From Lucifuga dentata (taxonomy: Eukaryota > Chordata > Actinopteri > Ophidiiformes > Bythitidae), in contig VXCM01000692.1 of the NCBI GenBank assembly GCA_014773175.1, positions 40,001 through 104,000 of the forward strand: a stretch of DNA of 64,000 nt. Direction: 5' to 3'. A model generated the notes under the pieces. That model was not told the DNA's origin. It ran no database searches and saw nothing but the letters and a program-made list of their open reading frames with translations. This document shows, piece after piece, positions 26,543 to 37,694 of the stretch; within the stretch, counting starts at the first letter, position 1; each line of letters opens with the position of its first letter. The translations under genes were made by a program, and so were the position numbers.

Positions 26543-27130
26543 TTAAAGGACCATACCATCCATTTTGCATGTTTGAGCCTAATGTATTCAATTTTCAGAC
26601 ACATAAGGTTACTGACAATCATTTCCCAAAGGATAAAACCGTATTTCAGCTTTCCTGATATTTTGCAAAACCTCTTTATCTTTTAAAATCAAATATTTAA
26701 GTGATACATCTACCTTAAAAATCGATGTTTTGCCTGCTAATAGTTATGCAGTCTGATGAAGTCATGGTTTAAATTTTTCGATAAACACAAGCCTTCTTTT
26801 GGGACTATATTCCCCGGTGGATTGCCCATTAGCTCTGCACTTTTTATTGCATTTAAACACTAAAACTACGAAACTTTGAAAAAAAACCTGAATACACATG
26901 TTGTTCACAATGATGAATTACCTGTCCCAAGAACGTTTCAAGTATCAATAAGTTGATTTTAAAAGCGTACTAGAATGACCTGAAATCAATGGCGGTCTGG
27001 AAGGTAGGAAAAAAAATTTTACTCACCATTCCAGTAGTATGCTTTGGGAAATGATTGTCAGTAGCTTTATGTGTTTGAAAATTGAACATATTAGGCTCAA
27101 ACACGCAAAATGGATGGTATGGTCCTTTAA
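26543..27130. mobile_element. TTAA-flanked MITE, full-length copy 2 (young, inserted into an older copy)
   Basis: TTAA at 26543-26546 then AGGACCATACC. The right end is GGTATGGTCCT then TTAA at 27127-27130. It sits exactly inside an older copy of its own family: the flanks CAGTACACTA and AATCAACTT are contiguous around a single TTAA in copy 1 near 14495. That empty site proves the TTAA duplication. No coding capacity. Confidence 0.9.
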
Positions 27131-27162
27131 AATCAACTTTTTAGAAACATGCTTGAGATATA

Positions 27163-28113
27163 TTATATGAACAAAAAGTATGTGGAGGCCTCTCCTAATT
27201 ATTAAGTTCAGGTGTTTCAGCCACACCCAACGCTAACAGGTGCATCAAATCAAGCAGATTGCCATGCTGTCTGCATAGACAAAGATTGGCAGCGGAATGA
27301 AGAGCTCAGTAACTTTAAATGTGGCTCGTCGTGGGACGCCGCCTTTTCCACAAGTCAGTCTGAAATTTCTGGAACGCTAGATCTGCCCCGGTCAGCTGTT
27401 ATTGTGATGTGGAGCAACAACAGCTCTGCCATGAAGCGGTAGACCATGCAAACTCACAGAGCAGGACTGCGAGCGCTGAAGCACGTAGCAATGTAAAAAT
27501 GGCCGACCCTCTGTTGCATCACTCACTATAGAGTTCCAAACTGCCTCTGGAATCAAAAACTGTGCATCAGGAGCTTCATGAAGTGTTTACATGGCTGAGC
27601 AGCTGCACACAAGCCTAAGATCACTATGTGCAACGCCAAGCGTGGGCTAGAGTGGTGTAAAGCACGCCGNTGCACACAAGCCTAAGATCACTATGTGCAA
27701 CGCCAAGCGTGGGCTAGAGTGGTGTAAAGCACGCCGCCACTGGATTCTGGAGCCGTGGAAATGTGTTCTCATGTTTCACTATCTGGAAGTCTGATGAAGG
27801 AATCTAGGTTTGAAGGATGCCAGGAGAACGCTACCTACCAGAATGCATAGTGCTACTGAAGGTTTGGTGGAGGAGGGATGATGGTCTGTCTGGGGCTGTT
27901 TTTCAGGGTTTAGGCTCCGCCCCTTAGTGCCAGTGAAAACTAATCTTAATGCTACAGCTTACAAAGACATTTTAGACAATTGTGTGCTTCCAACTTTGTG
28001 GAAGTACAGTTTGGGGAAGAACCTTTCCTGTTCCAGCATGACTGTGCCCCCCGTGCACAAAGCGAGGTCCATAAAGACACGGTTTGACGAGTTTGAACAA
28101 GCTCGTATAGGCA
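27163..28113 (+). pseudogene. Tc1/mariner-like transposase pseudogene, plus strand
   Basis: Starts with the family terminus (AACAAAAAGTATGTGGAGGC). It contains decayed transposase reading frames, best seen at 27927-28110: [20 protein letters not shown] and [16 protein letters not shown], the region around the second catalytic Asp of Tc1-type DDE transposases. Several stops and frameshifts occur. The 3' end and right terminal repeat are missing. An assembly duplication surrounds N 27670. Confidence 0.85.
27604..27736. other. assembly join: 66-bp direct duplication around N 27670
   Basis: 27604-27669 and 27671-27736 are identical; within the plus-strand Tc1 pseudogene. Confidence 0.95.
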
Positions 28114-28528
28114 TGATGATCAGGCCTCCACATACAACCAGCCACATAGTGTACATAATCATCACAGCAAACACATCTTCTATTAAATACTTTATCAAAC
28201 TAACTTTATTTAACCGGTTCAACATGGAGATGCACAGAACACAATGTATTTCTCCGCCAGGGAATATAGGCCCAGGAGAAGATGGCTTTTACCAAGAAAT
28301 TAAATATGACCATGCCTTCTGTATTCAGACATATGTGTTAGCAGGTGAAATAGTGACTTTCAATGGGTGTATCACCTGAACATTTGATTCTGAAACATTG
28401 GGGTATTTGGTAAAGCAACAGGAAAATTAAAATATGGTTTTATGTTTTGGAAAATGGTTGTCAGTGACCTGCATATGGGCATTATTTTTGGGCTTGAAAA
28501 TGCTAAATCACTAGTTTTGGCCTCTAAG

Positions 28529-29835
28529 GCTTTTTCCTCAAATTTGCAAACATGTAAGGGAATAAGTGGAAAGCTGTACTAATACAGGCCTTGTTTTCAT
28601 CTCTTGACTGTGAGTTGCGGTTAGTATGCTGGGAGAGTCTTTGAAGAGTGAAATAAAAGTCAAAATCAATGCCTCTCTCTCTCTCATCTCCCCATCTCAC
28701 TACACATCTGCCCTGTTTTTCTTTTCACTGTAGCCTCCTTAACTCAGAGGGCTGATTTTCCTCAGAACCACGATTTAATTGGATATGAGGGCGCCTTTGG
28801 CGATCGCATCCTCTGGAGTTCTGACTATGTCGCCCTGACGTCAAGACTACGTCAGCTGCTTTCACGGCCTGTTTTCGTGCTTTGTGCGAGAGGTACTTCA
28901 GATTAGGAAAATGCACCCACGCTGCTGTGTCACGTGGGCTAACATATCAAGTGGGGTCCTGCATTTCGAATATGCCCAACAGGAAAACTCCAATGTGTTT
29001 CATCGAAAAACAAAGCAAATGATGCCTCAAAACAGACAAAACCAAAAACAAACAAACGAAAAAAAAAACAAAACAAAAAACAAAACAAAGGTGTTTCTTG
29101 AAAATAAAGATTCTAAGCTGCTTCTGTGGCTTTTTTGCTGTGATAAAGAGAAAATTGATGACTGATTGATGACTGATGCAGTTGGCTGATTCTGAGTTTG
29201 TGCTGCCACTAAAGCAAAACAACCTGGATATGTGGCACATTCTCAGTCTGTTGCAGCTAATTGGCTCCTTTGAGAGCCTCTAGACTTAGATGCAGACATC
29301 CACACAAACACATACATACACACACACACACACACACACCCATCAAAGGACCTCCCAGCCATCTGCTGGGGGCTCACACATAACAGGTGCTCCTCTGACT
29401 CCTGCTTTCTCTTCTGAGGAGGCGGCTGAGGCCCCGGCAGCCTGCAGTTATGTTTGATCAGCAGCTCTGTGTCTTGTCTTGTCATTGTCGTTTTCACGCC
29501 TACACTTCACTTCTGCTCTCCGTCCAAACAGCGTCTTTTCTCATTACCTACCAACCCTCCTGCTGCTTCTCATTTCTTGAGTGACGGTGGAAAAAAAACG
29601 TCACAGCAGCCATACCGGTGTGTCTCCACAGCACATTTCACACAGCTCACTGCTATTTACACTGTATGATGCTGATGTGATGAGCAACATACAGAAACAG
29701 ATTGTGCCACAAATCTAACACAATGAGCCCATGGTGTTGCTCTCAGGGTGAAGACATGCGGTAATGTGAAGCTGCTGACATCATGTGGCGAAGTTGGGGA
29801 ACTACAACTGGGACTGGTAGTCATTTCAGGTAAGT
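28529..29835. other. spacer between the two Tc1-like copies
   Basis: Mostly unique-looking sequence with A/C-rich runs near 29035-29090 and a CA microsatellite. No gene seen. Confidence 0.55.
29310..29339. repeat. CA microsatellite
   Basis: Interrupted CATA then about 11 CA units. Confidence 0.85.
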
Positions 29836-30819
29836 ACACTATATACAGTATGACCAAAAGTATGTGGACACCTGATCATCACACCTATATGAGCTTATTG
29901 GACATCCCATTCCAAAATCCTGGGTATTAATATGGAGTTGGACACTCCCCTTTGTGGCTGTAACAGCCTCAACTCTTCTGGGAAGGCTTTCCACAAGATT
30001 TCGGAGTGTGTCTGTAGGAATTTGTGTCCATTCAGCCAAAACAGCATTTGTGAGGTCAGGCACTGATGTTGAACGAGAAGGACTGGCTCACAGTTGGCGT
30101 TCCAATTCATCTTAAAGGTGTCCAGTTGAGGTCGGGGTTGAGGCAACTCTGTGTCTTTATGGACCTCACTTTGTGCAACGGGGCGGCACAGTCATGCTGG
30201 AACAGGAAAGGTTCTTCCCCAAACTGTTCTTCCCCAAAGCTGAAAGCACACAATTGTCTAAAATGTCTTTGTAAGCTGTAGCACTGAGATTAGCGTTTGT
30301 TAAGGGGCGGAGCCTAAACCCTGAAAAACAGCCCCAGACAGACCATCATCCCTCTTCCACCAAACATTTCTCCTGGCATCCGCCAAACCCAGATTCCTTC
30401 ATCAGACAGCCAGATAGTGAAGTGTGATTCATTGCTCCAGAGAACACATTTCCACGGCTCCAGAATCCAGTGGCGGCATGCTTTACACCACTCCAGCCCA
30501 CGCTTGGTATTGCACATAGTGATCTTAGGCTCGTGTGCAGCTGCTCGGCCATGTAAACACTTCATGAAGTTCCTGATACACAGTTTTTGATTCCAGAGGC
30601 AGTTTGAAACTCTGTAGTTAGCGATCAGCCAGAAGATTGGCCATTTTTTTTATGCACTACACACCTTTCATTCTACTGCCAGTGTTTGTCTATGGAGCCT
30701 GCATGGCAATGTGCTTGAATTGATGCACCTGTTAGCAATGGGTATGGCTGAAACACCTGAACTCATGACCAATAATTAGGAGAGGCATCCACGTACTTTT
30801 GATCATATATGGCCATATA
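29836..30819 (-). pseudogene. Tc1/mariner-like transposase pseudogene, minus strand
   Basis: Bounded by GACCAAAAGTATGTGGACA on the left and by its inverted, diverged counterpart (TCCACGTACTTTTGATCAT) on the right. Minus-strand frames include MCNTKRGLEWCKACRHWILE, WSNESHFTIWLSDEGIWVWR and MPDLTNAVLAEWTQIPTDTL. The WSDE catalytic motif reads WSNE, so the Asp is lost, and the central part (about 30065-30300) is rearranged. It is inverted relative to the copy at 27.2 kb. Confidence 0.88.
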
Positions 30820-30822
30820 TGA

Positions 30823-30865
30823 AAATGATAAAATACAAACAAATAATGTTTGTATTTTATCATTT
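30823..30865. repeat. perfect 18-bp hairpin beside the Tc1 copy
   Basis: Arms AAATGATAAAATACAAAC (30823-30840) and its exact reverse complement (30848-30865) are separated by a 7-nt loop. It lies just outside the right end of the minus-strand Tc1-like copy. Confidence 0.9.
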
Positions 30866-32227
30866 CTAAATGATTTTTATGACATCTTCATTGTCTTTCT
30901 AAATTGTCTTGTAAATTGGATCTGATATATGACATTTGCTGTATAAATAAACTTGTCTTGACTTGCCTGACATTGTATTTTTTGTTTGTTGGTGGTGGTA
31001 GTTTATGTTGGTGTGACTCCTGACGAGTGAATAGTGACTAGAACTGTTCTTTAACAAGTCCCCCATGTGACTGCAGAACATGTATCTGGCTGATCTGGCC
31101 TTGAGCAAGAAGCTGAACCCCCATCAGCCCCTCAGGTAGCTGACCCTGACCTCTGACCTCCCTGATGGTGGCCCTCCTAGTGGAGATGAAAGGAATAATT
31201 CAGTTTTCTTCTTTCATCTTCTCCACTAGAGGGCAATAACAGTCCATTGTGTACTGATATGTTGATATGTGCAGCATGTCACTTTTTTTTTTAGTCCTAT
31301 ACAATAAAATAAGAGGGTTTTTTTCCCCGTTTTACTGCAAATTAAATTGTCTGTGAGAATCCACATTATTCCAGCACATCCTGTGTGTCTTGTGACGTTA
31401 CACACCCTTTTAGCCTTTTAGCCTTTTATCATGTGTTTCTAATGTCTGGTGACTGCTGTGACTGGAGGGGAAAGTCATGCAAGCCACATTCTTCAGTCAT
31501 TCTGTGACTTTAAGTTGACCTACTTTTCATTCATTTAAAGTTAAAGGTCATTGTTACTCTGCCAAAAAAATTCATCTTCATGCTTTTTAGAAATAAGCTG
31601 GGACTTTTCCTCACTCATGATGTTTCTGTCCAAGTCCTCAACTCCAGATTTAAAAAAAAAAAAAAANTTTTTTTTTTTTTTTTTTTTGTGCTTCGTTGCT
31701 TCACTTCTTAGTGTGTATCTATCTGTATGTATCTTCCTCACATAAACTCCCACTTTTCAACTTTGAGGAGCAATCAGGCCTAAAACTTCACTTTTATAAT
31801 ATTAATATTTTATTACTCAGTTTTACAATTCAGTGCATTTCTAAAACTTTAATTACCTGCATTGGCCTTTAAGCAAGAGCATTAAATAATTTAGTCAATC
31901 ATCGTACCATATAACCTTACGACAAGTTTCATGTGTCAAAAGGAACAGAAAGTTAATTTTTACCATAGTGTGAATTCTTAAATAATCAGTAAGTCTCATA
32001 TTTTATGATTTTCTTCTAAAATACTAATAACCTATTTGAATCAATGAATCAATTTGGATTGTGTGAATTTTAATTTGTATTAATTCTAAGTATGGTATTT
32101 TTGCAGATGAGTTCTGCTCCCTTATTATCTCCCAGTGCTACCAGACAGCGACCGTCCTAACCAGTTTCAGACTCACCATGAAGACACACTGTGTGTGTTT
32201 GTTTCCTGCTGTGGGCAAGTTTCACTC
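30866..32227. other. gene-free segment
   Basis: AT-rich. A poly-A tract directly joined through N 31667 to a poly-T tract is an unreliable assembly point. No gene seen. Confidence 0.6.
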
Positions 32228-32740
32228 TTAAAGGACCATACCGGCCATTTTGCATGTTTGAGCCTAATATATTCAATTTTCATACACGGTAAGGTTACGG
32301 TTTTCCTGATATTTTGCAAAATCTCTTAAGCGATACACCCACCTTAAAAATCAATGTTTCACCTGCTAATAGTTACGCAGCCTTATGAAGTCATNATACA
32401 CCCACCTTAAAAATCAATGTTTCACCTGCTAATAGTTACGCAGCCTTATGAAGTCATGGCCGTTTAAATTTTTCGATGAATGCAGGTCTTCTTTTGGGAC
32501 TATATTCCCCGGTGGAGACACTACATTCACTCCGTGCTTTTTATTGCACTTAAACAAGTTGATTTTAATAGCGTACCAGAATGAACTAAAACGGTCTGGT
32601 GGCAGTCTGGAAGGTAGGAAAAAACGTTTTAATTCACCATCCAGTAGTATGCTTTGAGAAATGATTGCCAGTAATGTTATGTGTAAGAAAATTAAATATA
32701 TTAGGCTCAAACATGCACAATCACGGGTATGGTCCTTTAA
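32228..32740. mobile_element. TTAA-flanked MITE, full-length copy 3
   Basis: TTAA at 32228-32231 then AGGACCATACC, closing GGTATGGTCCT then TTAA at 32737-32740. It includes a 62-nt assembly duplication around N 32395, so the real element is about 450 nt. Its interior is colinear with copy 2 (TTTGGGACTATATTCCCCGG motif). Confidence 0.88.
32333..32457. other. assembly join: 62-bp direct duplication around N 32395
   Basis: 32333-32394 and 32396-32457 are identical; within MITE copy 3. Confidence 0.95.
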
Positions 32741-34099
32741 CTCTGTCAATCAGCTGGACTCATGCTGTGCACTTCAGGAGAAAAGAAAGACTGACAAATT
32801 CTGAAGTCAAAGAAATACAACTTTATTTAAGTGTAAACAAAAACAAAAAAAAAAACAAAAACAAAAAAAAAAAAAAAAAAAAAAAAAAACTGCATAGGAA
32901 ATGTTTAAAGTCCACAGAACACAGGAGGAGCAGCACGTGGCCGATATATTATAGTCTCCTTTGCCTTATTTAGACTGAAGACCTGACATCTGCACTTCCA
33001 CTCAGCGCCATGTGTGGGTGTGTGTTAAGGAGGGAAGGTGTGCTGGAAAACACACGCTTTGTTAGTCTGAAACACACATACGCACACACACGGCGGGCTG
33101 GGTGAGGAAGCACCAGCAGCACCCATCTAAACTCAGCTGGCCACGCTGGCTTGCCCTGCCTCTTGGACTGTGAGGAGGATACATTCAGTGGATTTCTGCT
33201 CAGACAACACAAACACAACGCTCACACGACGCACAACCTGCTGCCAGAACAACACAACGCAAACCAGATTAGCTCAACACCTCCCATCTTAGCACATGTT
33301 AAAGTTGGAATATGAGCACAGCCACGTAACATCCAAAGTACTTATGCTGTGAGATATTTAGCATGAGGAGCGACGGGAAAGTGTTCCTCTGTTTAATTCT
33401 TTTCTCTGGTTTCTGTTCTGTCTTGTATAAGCAGCTGGTTGTTGTGTGTGAGCATCAACAAGATCCCATTCAACCTTTTTCTTCACAAAATACATTCTAA
33501 AAGGGCTGATGAGCATCAAGTGGTGTTAAGTATTTGTACTTTAAAAAAAAAAATCAATCTGCGGAAACTAATCAAAAGCATGTGTTTTTTTTTCAATTGA
33601 GAAATAATGTGTTTTATAATATGTAAATGACACAAAAAAATCAGACTAGTACTGAGAGGTCATAACAGGATAACAAAAAAAAAATCACTACACTATCACT
33701 ACGGGACATGTTTCAATGAGACACCTGCAGGGCAGGGCTGCTGAAAACTACCTGAGTTTATTTTTTTCCTTTCTAAATTTTCCATCTTTTTTTTTCTTTA
33801 GAGTATACAATCATCAAAAGAGGTCTATGACCTTGCACGTCACCTGGTGCAGCTTTGCTTTCTCTCTCTTAAAGCCATGAGAGGCCAGAAATAAAATGGT
33901 GGACAACTGTTGGGGCCTAATAAAAAAAATGGCGCAACGGGAGTGCAATCAACCAATCATGTGCTCAGCAGCCATCACAACACTTCCTGGATTCTTACAA
34001 GTTGAGAGGGAAAGCCAGGCTGATTGCTAACTTTGTGTTGGAGAAACATTGCTTCTTTTCACGTGACGCTGAGAGTTCCCATAACTGGGCCAAACTCAA
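32741..34099. other. gene-free segment between MITE copy 3 and the putative 3' UTR
   Basis: A long A-rich run (32838-32889), a CA/AC-rich patch around 33190-33270, and a minus-strand AATAAA at 33762-33757 that could terminate trim71. No exon seen. Confidence 0.5.
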
Positions 34100-35071
34100 A
34101 ATGGCTGCCTTATGGATTCATGAGTAGAAAGCACTCCTAAACGTCTAAGAGGAGGTACAGAGCAATTTATGTTGTTATGTCTTCCGATATTATGCATATT
34201 ACAGGAAGTGAATTAAGCACTACTAATCGAGAGGCGCGCCAGCATTCTGCATTTCTTCTTTGAAAACTCTGCCGATGTCCTTTTTCAGGAATCAAAGCAG
34301 GACTGCCTGAGCAGGTTGTGCTCTGCAGAGCCTTGAGAGAACAGGAAATACAATCGCAAGGGTCAAAGGTTAATTCCATCCAATGCAATCCTAACACACA
34401 TACACATCTTTGGGTATATATTTTGGTAAAACAATCCCAATATTCAGTTACCCACCCATCTGAGTTTTCAACACCTATCTGAGAGACGTCAGCATAATAC
34501 AAGGATTTTTTAAAGCATGCAAACAAATGAGAAAAACAATAAAGGTTTAAAATACATTTTTCCTCTTTAAGAGTGAAGACCTAAGGATCTTAAAGATAGA
34601 ATTCTGCAACCTTAATTTAAAAAAAAAAAAAAAAACTGGTGTAGACATGAACGGAACAGAGTAATACTGAAAAGCAAAAAATAATCCTACTTCTGTAAAT
34701 AGATGTTGGGTTCAAAGCAGCAGGGTCTGTGGACTCAAACTGGCTCGCCATCAATGTGCTAATAGTTCCACTTAAATAATAAACCAGCCTACTGTCGCGC
34801 ATTTGGTGCAATCATTTGACGTGTTTGTTTAAACCACAGCTTGCATGGTCCAAATAACTGAGTTTAGATTTCAGTCCTCACAATCAACCAGCATCTCAAA
34901 ATCCACACTTCTTCTGTGAAACATTGGTAAATTGTGCTGAAATAGAGGTAATTCTTGTGTGTTTCAAAGGCGGATTAGTGAAGTTTAACTCTTTAAAAGA
35001 GGCCAGTTCCTCTTCTCTCACCCCTTGCGCGCAGTAACAAAGTACAAGTGGAATCTACATGTTCATCATCA

Positions 35072-35078
35072 TGAGGTA
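35072..35078 (-). promoter_or_regulatory. candidate let-7 7mer-A1 site, distal
   Basis: The plus strand TGAGGTA gives TACCTCA on the mRNA strand, about 2.95 kb after the stop. Two weaker 6mer matches (GAGGTA) lie further along at 34945-34950 and 34152-34157. Confidence 0.35.
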
Positions 35079-35478
35079 AAGATAAATCGGGCCCAGCCCT
35101 CTTAAGTGCATCCAATCAGAGAAAAGGATTTATCCTCAGGTGCTCTGATTTAACATTGGTATCTATGATATCATGGTCCAGTGACATTTGTTGTCTACAA
35201 CAGTGTGGTCCAAATGCCAGCTCTGTTTGGCACAGAACTCTGAGATCATTTTGGCACAATGTGTTCTTCTGAAATATTTGGTTTCTTGATGATAAAAAAG
35301 GCATAGTTTACCAGGCAATTTACAGTAGATTCAACAAAACTAAACTTGCTCAAGGATGCAAAATGGAGGGATGACTATAATACAGTTTTCATTTTATCTT
35401 GAAACAGAACTACCATGATCTTTGGTCCTTGGGCTGTGGGACATGTACTGTACTGTAACACAAGAAGATTTAAAGAAC

Positions 35479-35642
35479 GAGGTATATTTAGTGTATAAAT
35501 ATTGGATGAGGTATGTTTAAATAAGAGTTAAAAACAGGTATTCTGAATGAGGTACATGAGAGAAACAAGTTGAGGCATTTGAGTGTTTTTGAATGCACAG
35601 TAGCGATGTATGACACACTTGAGGTATTCAGGAGTTGAGGTA
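35479..35642 (-). promoter_or_regulatory. cluster of five let-7 seed matches, distal trim71 3' UTR
   Basis: Within 164 nt the plus strand has TGAGGTA at 35507-35513, 35548-35554, 35620-35626 and 35636-35642 (TACCTCA, 7mer-A1 in the mRNA) plus GAGGTA at 35479-35484 (6mer). They lie about 2.39-2.55 kb after the stop. A given 7-mer is expected about once per 16 kb. Spacing is irregular (roughly 16 to 71 nt) and the flanks differ, so this is not an obvious tandem repeat. Whether the mature transcript reaches here is inferred. Confidence 0.5.
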
Positions 35643-37143
35643 TACGAAAAATGACAACTTAACGACTGTTGAAGTAAAGGATATCCGAGATATGAGGATG
35701 TAAATCCTGATCGTGTGCAGACTGGCTCTCTCCTCAGAGGTCAGAGCAAGTTAGTGAATCGTTCAATAGGTCCCAAGATTCTCTGCTAAGCTAAGGAAGT
35801 GGCTAACAGAACCTAAATTGTCTAGTGCTTCCAGTGGGACACAGATTGAGCAAAGAGAAAGGGGGATTCAAAACCCCATAAAGCATTCACTGCAAAGGTG
35901 TACACAGTTATTCTCTTTCTATGATGACTAAAATTGGATGCAAAGGCTAAGTTTGAGATGCTACTTTGAGCCCGTGGGCCAGCTAACATTGATAAGCACA
36001 GGGCATTGAACTTAATATGAGGGGCACAGTTTGATGGGCTGAGATGAAAAAGGCCAGGGGGGAGGAATCGATTCTCTTTGGTGCGGGTTTCTTCTGTTCT
36101 TCACAAACATCACTGCAGACAAAGGAATATTATTTCAAAAACCAACCTTTCACGGCTGGCATTTTGTCTTCACAGGATGCTAAAGCACGAATGCGCATCC
36201 AGCAAACTTTACGCTTAAATTGACAGTGCTCTGAACTCAACTCTGAGTTTAGTGAACTTTAGACTTCCCAGCAACAATGACTTAAAGTATCTTTAAAGGG
36301 GATTTTTAGTTTCTTTAATTGCCAAATCTATACTTGGCCATTGTGCAGAAATTCTAACTTTGGTTGACTCCACTAGTTGGTCTATAGACCTCCATCTTTA
36401 GAGGACTACTAGTGTTCAATCTGGAGATCTCTCATCAACTCCAAGCATCAATAAATAGGGCAGGGCTTTGTGATCGTGCCCTCACAATGGATTGGACTAA
36501 ATCGTAGACCCCAGGAGCCAAATGGAGTGGCTTTCAACCACAATCTAAATCCAAAGGATTGTTTGATAGGCCTTTATCTGATGGCAATCATGTCCTCTGA
36601 ACGGCCATATTAGATGTCTACTTCTGAGGCTTTTGTTACACAGCATGCCTCGTCAAAAAGGTGTCATTGGAATATATGATTAAATCTCTAAGTTAAGACC
36701 ACGAACAGATCCATATCTTGAATAATAAATTCTAAAATCCTTTGGTGGGTCCTCCCTTTTGGAGGAGACAAAGCTCTCCTTGCATATTGATCTTTGCACT
36801 TTAGTTGTTAATGCGAAAGACTGGATAGCAATGACCCAGGTTATCTTCGAAAACAATATTATTAGTTCAACCTGTCTTACGGAACAGGGTTGGGGCGTCA
36901 GGATAATCAGTCACTTTGGATATATAATGATTTTATCTTGGGGATCATTTCAGGGATCATTTTGGGGATAATTCTAACTTTATAATTTTTTCAATGAATG
37001 CATCAAGTCAGCATCCACTACGATCTTTTATACAGTAAAGCTAGAGGGAGAGCCTGAAACTACTGATCATTTCAATCTATTAGTCACCTACATGACCTGA
37101 GCTAATTTTGATCCTATCAAGTTTGGCATTGCTTCAAATGCTC

Positions 37144-37270
37144 TTTTTTTTTTCAGGCTATCAAGACACTACAATTTCCATAGAACCGCAAAAAAGAGAC
37201 GCGGGTNTTTTTTTTTTCAGGCTATCAAGACACTACAATTTCCATAGAACCGCAAAAAAGAGACGCGGGT
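37144..37270. other. assembly join: 63-bp direct duplication around N 37207
   Basis: 37144-37206 and 37208-37270 are identical; within the putative trim71 3' UTR. Confidence 0.95.
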
Positions 37271-37553
37271 CGATGCATAAGCAATGAATCAAAACAAACT
37301 AGCCTAAAAAATGTGAAAGGACACCACTGTACCCTAGTTTCCTCTCCAAGCGAAGCCTTCTAATCAGAATGAATCATGCAGCCTCTACAGCGGTCTGAGT
37401 ATTGTCTCAGCATCAACATTCAGGAGGTTCACTTAACGCATATTCCAACTGCACAGCAAGAATTCCATTAATCCTGTGCAAATATCAACTGAAGAGTCTA
37501 TTCTTTTTTTTTTTTTNTTTTTTTTTTTTTTTGTCTCTCTTAAATAAAGTATA

Positions 37554-37560
37554 GAGGTAG
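37554..37560 (-). promoter_or_regulatory. candidate let-7 7mer-m8 site in trim71 3' UTR
   Basis: The plus strand GAGGTAG corresponds to CTACCTC in the mRNA, followed by T instead of A, so this is a 7mer-m8 match, 471-477 nt after the stop. It lies 75 nt beyond the 8mer, giving the paired let-7 arrangement known for lin-41. Confidence 0.65.
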
Positions 37561-37635
37561 ACTTTTCTTCTTTGTAAAACTTCACGGAACTAAACCTCTG
37601 CTCAGTGACTATGAGTACATTCATAAAGAGCTAAA

Positions 37636-37643
37636 TGAGGTAG
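37636..37643 (-). promoter_or_regulatory. candidate let-7 8mer site in trim71 3' UTR
   Basis: The plus strand reads TGAGGTAG, the first eight bases of let-7, so the mRNA has CTACCTCA, a full 8mer site, 388-395 nt after the stop. let-7 repression of lin-41/TRIM71 through 3' UTR sites is a textbook conserved interaction from nematodes to vertebrates. Pairing outside the seed looks weak. Confidence 0.75.
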
Positions 37644-37686
37644 GTATGGAGCAGAGGGTACAAGATTTCAAGAAAAAGTGAGAAAT

Positions 37687-37694
37687 TCCCTGAG
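37687..37694 (-). promoter_or_regulatory. candidate miR-125/lin-4 8mer site in trim71 3' UTR
   Basis: The plus strand reads TCCCTGAG, identical to nucleotides 1-8 of miR-125/lin-4, so the mRNA carries CTCAGGGA, an 8mer seed match, 337-344 nt after the stop. miR-125 co-regulates lin-41/TRIM71 with let-7 in mammals, and the spacing of about 43 nt to the let-7 8mer fits shared control. This is a sequence match only. Confidence 0.6.

Larger units (their letters stand above)
26372..28528. mobile_element. older MITE copy, split by a younger MITE and a Tc1 element
   Basis: Left part 26372-26542 starts with TTAA and a diverged terminal repeat (GCATGTTTGAGCCC). A middle sliver 27131-27162 continues AATCAACTT. 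The right part, about 28114-28528, carries the internal AATATAGGCCCAGGAGAAGA-type core and a diverged right end (GGGCTTGAAAATGC). The order of parts matches the intact copy at 61.3 kb read in reverse. The two interruptions are the MITE at 26543-27130 and the Tc1-like sequence at about 27163-28113. Confidence 0.75.

Noticed and set aside
27604..27736. Apparent tandem duplication inside the Tc1 pseudogene
   Set aside because: Exact copies separated by a single N, the same pattern as the other assembly joins.
27927..28379. Open frame of 150 codons as a possible host gene
   Set aside because: The first 60 or so codons are Tc1-like transposase and the rest runs into MITE sequence.
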